The position numbers and the translations under genes were made by a program. A stretch of DNA of 64,000 nt, from positions 62,001 through 126,000 of the forward strand of contig QHSX01000038.1 of assembly GCA_003221695.1 (NCBI GenBank), read 5' to 3'. Numbering within the stretch: the stretch's first letter is position 1; each line of letters opens with the position of its first letter. This document shows positions 62,781 through 64,000 of the stretch, piece after piece. The stretch comes from Candidatus Rokuibacteriota bacterium (lineage in GTDB: Bacteria > Methylomirabilota > Methylomirabilia > Rokubacteriales > CSP1-6). The notes under the pieces were generated by a model, which saw only the letters and a program-made list of their open reading frames with translations, had not been told where the DNA came from and made no database searches.

Positions 62781-63053
62781 CTACTGCACGCGGGCGTAGC
62801 CCGCGCGGGTCATGCAGCCGTCGAACGCGCTCCGCACGCGCGCCTCGGTGAGGGCGAGACGCGGGACGTCGAGCAGGCCGCCCACCACGAGATCGAGCCC
62901 GTAGCCGATCTCGTACGTCTGGCGGGCGCACTCTATCTCGGCTGCGGTCACCTGCGTGAACATCGCGTCCGGCTTCTTCCAGGCCGTCCCGCTCAGGTCC
63001 AGGGCGCAGCCCGCGAGCACGACGGCGGCCGCCCCCACGAGCACGAGTCGCAT
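62781..63053 (-). CDS. small lipoprotein
   Basis: This is a 90-aa protein with an N-terminal signal and lipobox LAGC (Cys17). The mature part has two cysteines (EIECAR and DGCMTR), likely a disulfide, and otherwise no recognised motif. GGAGGA precedes the ATG at 63053. It is reminiscent of the lipoprotein at 17166, which also has two cysteines in a short mature part. Confidence 0.8.
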   Translation of the reverse strand: MRLVLVGAAAVVLAGCALDLSGTAWKKPDAMFTQVTAAEIECARQTYEIGYGLDLVVGGLLDVPRLALTEARVRSAFDGCMTRAGYARVQ

Positions 63054-63096
63054 CGGGTGTCCTCCGCGTCCGGCGTGGACGCTCAGCGCCACGATC

Positions 63097-64000
63097 TTAC
63101 ACCCCGAGGAGCTTGAGCCGGAGCTCTTGGTCCGCGTGGAGCGTGCGCGCGTCGCCCTCCCAGACGATCGAGCCGTTGCTGATCACGTACGCCCGGTCCG
63201 AGAGCGCGAGCGCCAGGTCCGCGTTCTGCTCGACCAGCAGGATCGTCGTGGCGCCCCGCAACTCGCGCAGCACGGTCCATACCACCTCCACGATCGCCGG
63301 AGCCAGCCCCTCGAACGGCTCGTCGAGCAGCAGGAGGTCCACGTTGCCCATGAGGGCGCGGGCGATCGCCAGGAGTTGCAGCTCACCGCCCGACAGGGTG
63401 GCGCCGCGGGCGCCCCGAAGGGCGTGGAGCCGGGGGAAGGTCGCGAAGACGCGCTCCAGGGTCCAGCCGGTTGCGCCGCGGCGCGCGATCGTCAGGTTCT
63501 CGAGGACGGTGAGGTTCGGGAAGATCCGCCGCCCCTGCGGGACGAGGCCGATCCCGAGCCGCGCGATCGCCTCGGGCGGCCGCCCCGCCACGTCGGTCGC
63601 TCGATAGGCGACCCGCCCGTCGCGCGGCGGGACGACGCCGGTGATCGTCGCGAGCGTGGTCGTCTTGCCCGCGCCGTTGCGGCCGAGGAGCGCGACGACC
63701 TCGCCCGGGAAGACGTCGAGCGAGACGCCGTGCAGCACGTGGCTCTTGCCGTAGAAGGTATTCACCGACGTGACGCGGAGGAGCGGCGCCGGCGCCCGGC
63801 GCGCACCCGGCGGCGTCGCCTCCCGCGCGAGCATCAAGTGGCCGAGGTAGGCCGTCTGCACCTCCGCGTTCTGCTGGATCGCGGCCGGTGCGCCCTCGGC
63901 GATCACGCGGCCCTGGTGCAGGACCGTGATGCGGTCGGAGAGGGCGAGGACCGCGTCGATGTCGTGATCGATCAACACGATCGTCACGGAGCGACGGAGC
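63097..64000 (-). CDS. fused branched-chain amino acid type ABC ATPase (LivG-LivF), 5' part outside window
   Basis: This reading frame continues beyond the window end. Residues up to about 50 of the visible part (VTIVLIDHDIDAVLALSDRI...) are the C-terminal end of a LivG-type ATPase. After a short linker a complete LivF-type ATPase follows: Walker A LLGRNGAGKTTT, signature TLSGGELQLLAIARAL, and LLLDEPFEGLAP. So the two ATPases of a HAAT-type importer are joined in one chain. The final GV is at the standard LivF end. No permease or binding protein is in the window. Confidence 0.9.
   Translation of the reverse strand, partial: LRRSVTIVLIDHDIDAVLALSDRITVLHQGRVIAEGAPAAIQQNAEVQTAYLGHLMLAREATPPGARRAPAPLLRVTSVNTFYGKSHVLHGVSLDVFPGEVVALLGRNGAGKTTTLATITGVVPPRDGRVAYRATDVAGRPPEAIARLGIGLVPQGRRIFPNLTVLENLTIARRGATGWTLERVFATFPRLHALRGARGATLSGGELQLLAIARALMGNVDLLLLDEPFEGLAPAIVEVVWTVLRELRGATTILLVEQNADLALALSDRAYVISNGSIVWEGDARTLHADQELRLKLLGV

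Overview
The window is about 64 kb of very GC-rich (roughly 70% by eye), densely packed bacterial chromosome with about 70 protein genes, one tRNA and no recognisable phage, insertion sequence, integrase or CRISPR array. The envelope is Gram-negative: there is a TonB-dependent receptor, several lipoproteins with lipoboxes, a lytic-transglycosylase-like protein and TatC. The gene mix (TRAP and ABC importers, amidohydrolases, CaiB-type CoA transferase, acyl-CoA dehydrogenase, enoyl-CoA hydratases, thiolase, LLM flavin oxidoreductase, MFS carriers) fits a metabolically versatile soil or subsurface heterotroph. Composition and gene mix resemble Candidatus Rokubacteria (Methylomirabilota), but that placement is an inference without a database search.

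Layout. 1-2.1 kb: leuCD. 2.2-9.3 kb: a small retropepsin-like protein, peroxiredoxin, MFS carrier, lytic-transglycosylase-like protein, then a rightward run of zinc-ribbon protein, cyclase, methyltransferase, amidohydrolase, a 58-aa Cys-rich protein, NTF2-like protein and a second retropepsin-like protein. 9.3-16.4 kb: a seven-gene leftward operon joining a complete TRAP transporter to four hydrolase or lyase genes. 16.5-18.4 kb: a duplicated-domain protein and two lipoproteins. 18.6-21.8 kb: a compact lipid operon (CDP-alcohol phosphotransferase, PlsC, CdsA, desaturase). 21.9-28.3 kb: alcohol dehydrogenase and metallo-beta-lactamase protein diverging from nitrilase plus an oligopeptide-type ABC importer that has no ATPase gene beside it. 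28.3-36.3 kb: an SDR39U1-like protein, then tRNA-Leu(UAG), tig-clpP-clpX-rsmI, thiD, tatC and a DEAD-box helicase. 36.4-48.1 kb: SIS protein, two enoyl-CoA hydratases, MFS carrier, a MetE-like protein, DUF3750, CoA transferase, a 44-bp tandem repeat array, SDR, sugar isomerase, acyl-CoA ligase and acyl-CoA dehydrogenase. 48.2-64 kb: SDR, sulfite-oxidase-like protein, NudC, LLM oxidoreductase, Xaa-Pro peptidase, TonB receptor, gamma carbonic anhydrase, alpha/beta hydrolase, kinase-like protein, thiolase, RidA, DinB, TauE/SafE permease, dehydrogenase, a lipoprotein and an incomplete LivG-LivF fusion.

Most striking pattern. At least six genes appear to start at codons one base away from ATG (CTG, ACG, ATC, ATA). 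In each, homology-style N-terminal sequence extends upstream of any ATG/GTG/TTG. In three (6563, 22946, 44267) a good Shine-Dalgarno sequence is correctly spaced from the near-cognate codon. Other noteworthy structures are the 44-bp repeats that copy part of a promoter, a 10-bp spacer carrying ribosome-binding sites for both divergent neighbours, overlapping divergent -10 elements, and enzymes with altered catalytic residues. No transcription-factor gene was recognised anywhere in the window.
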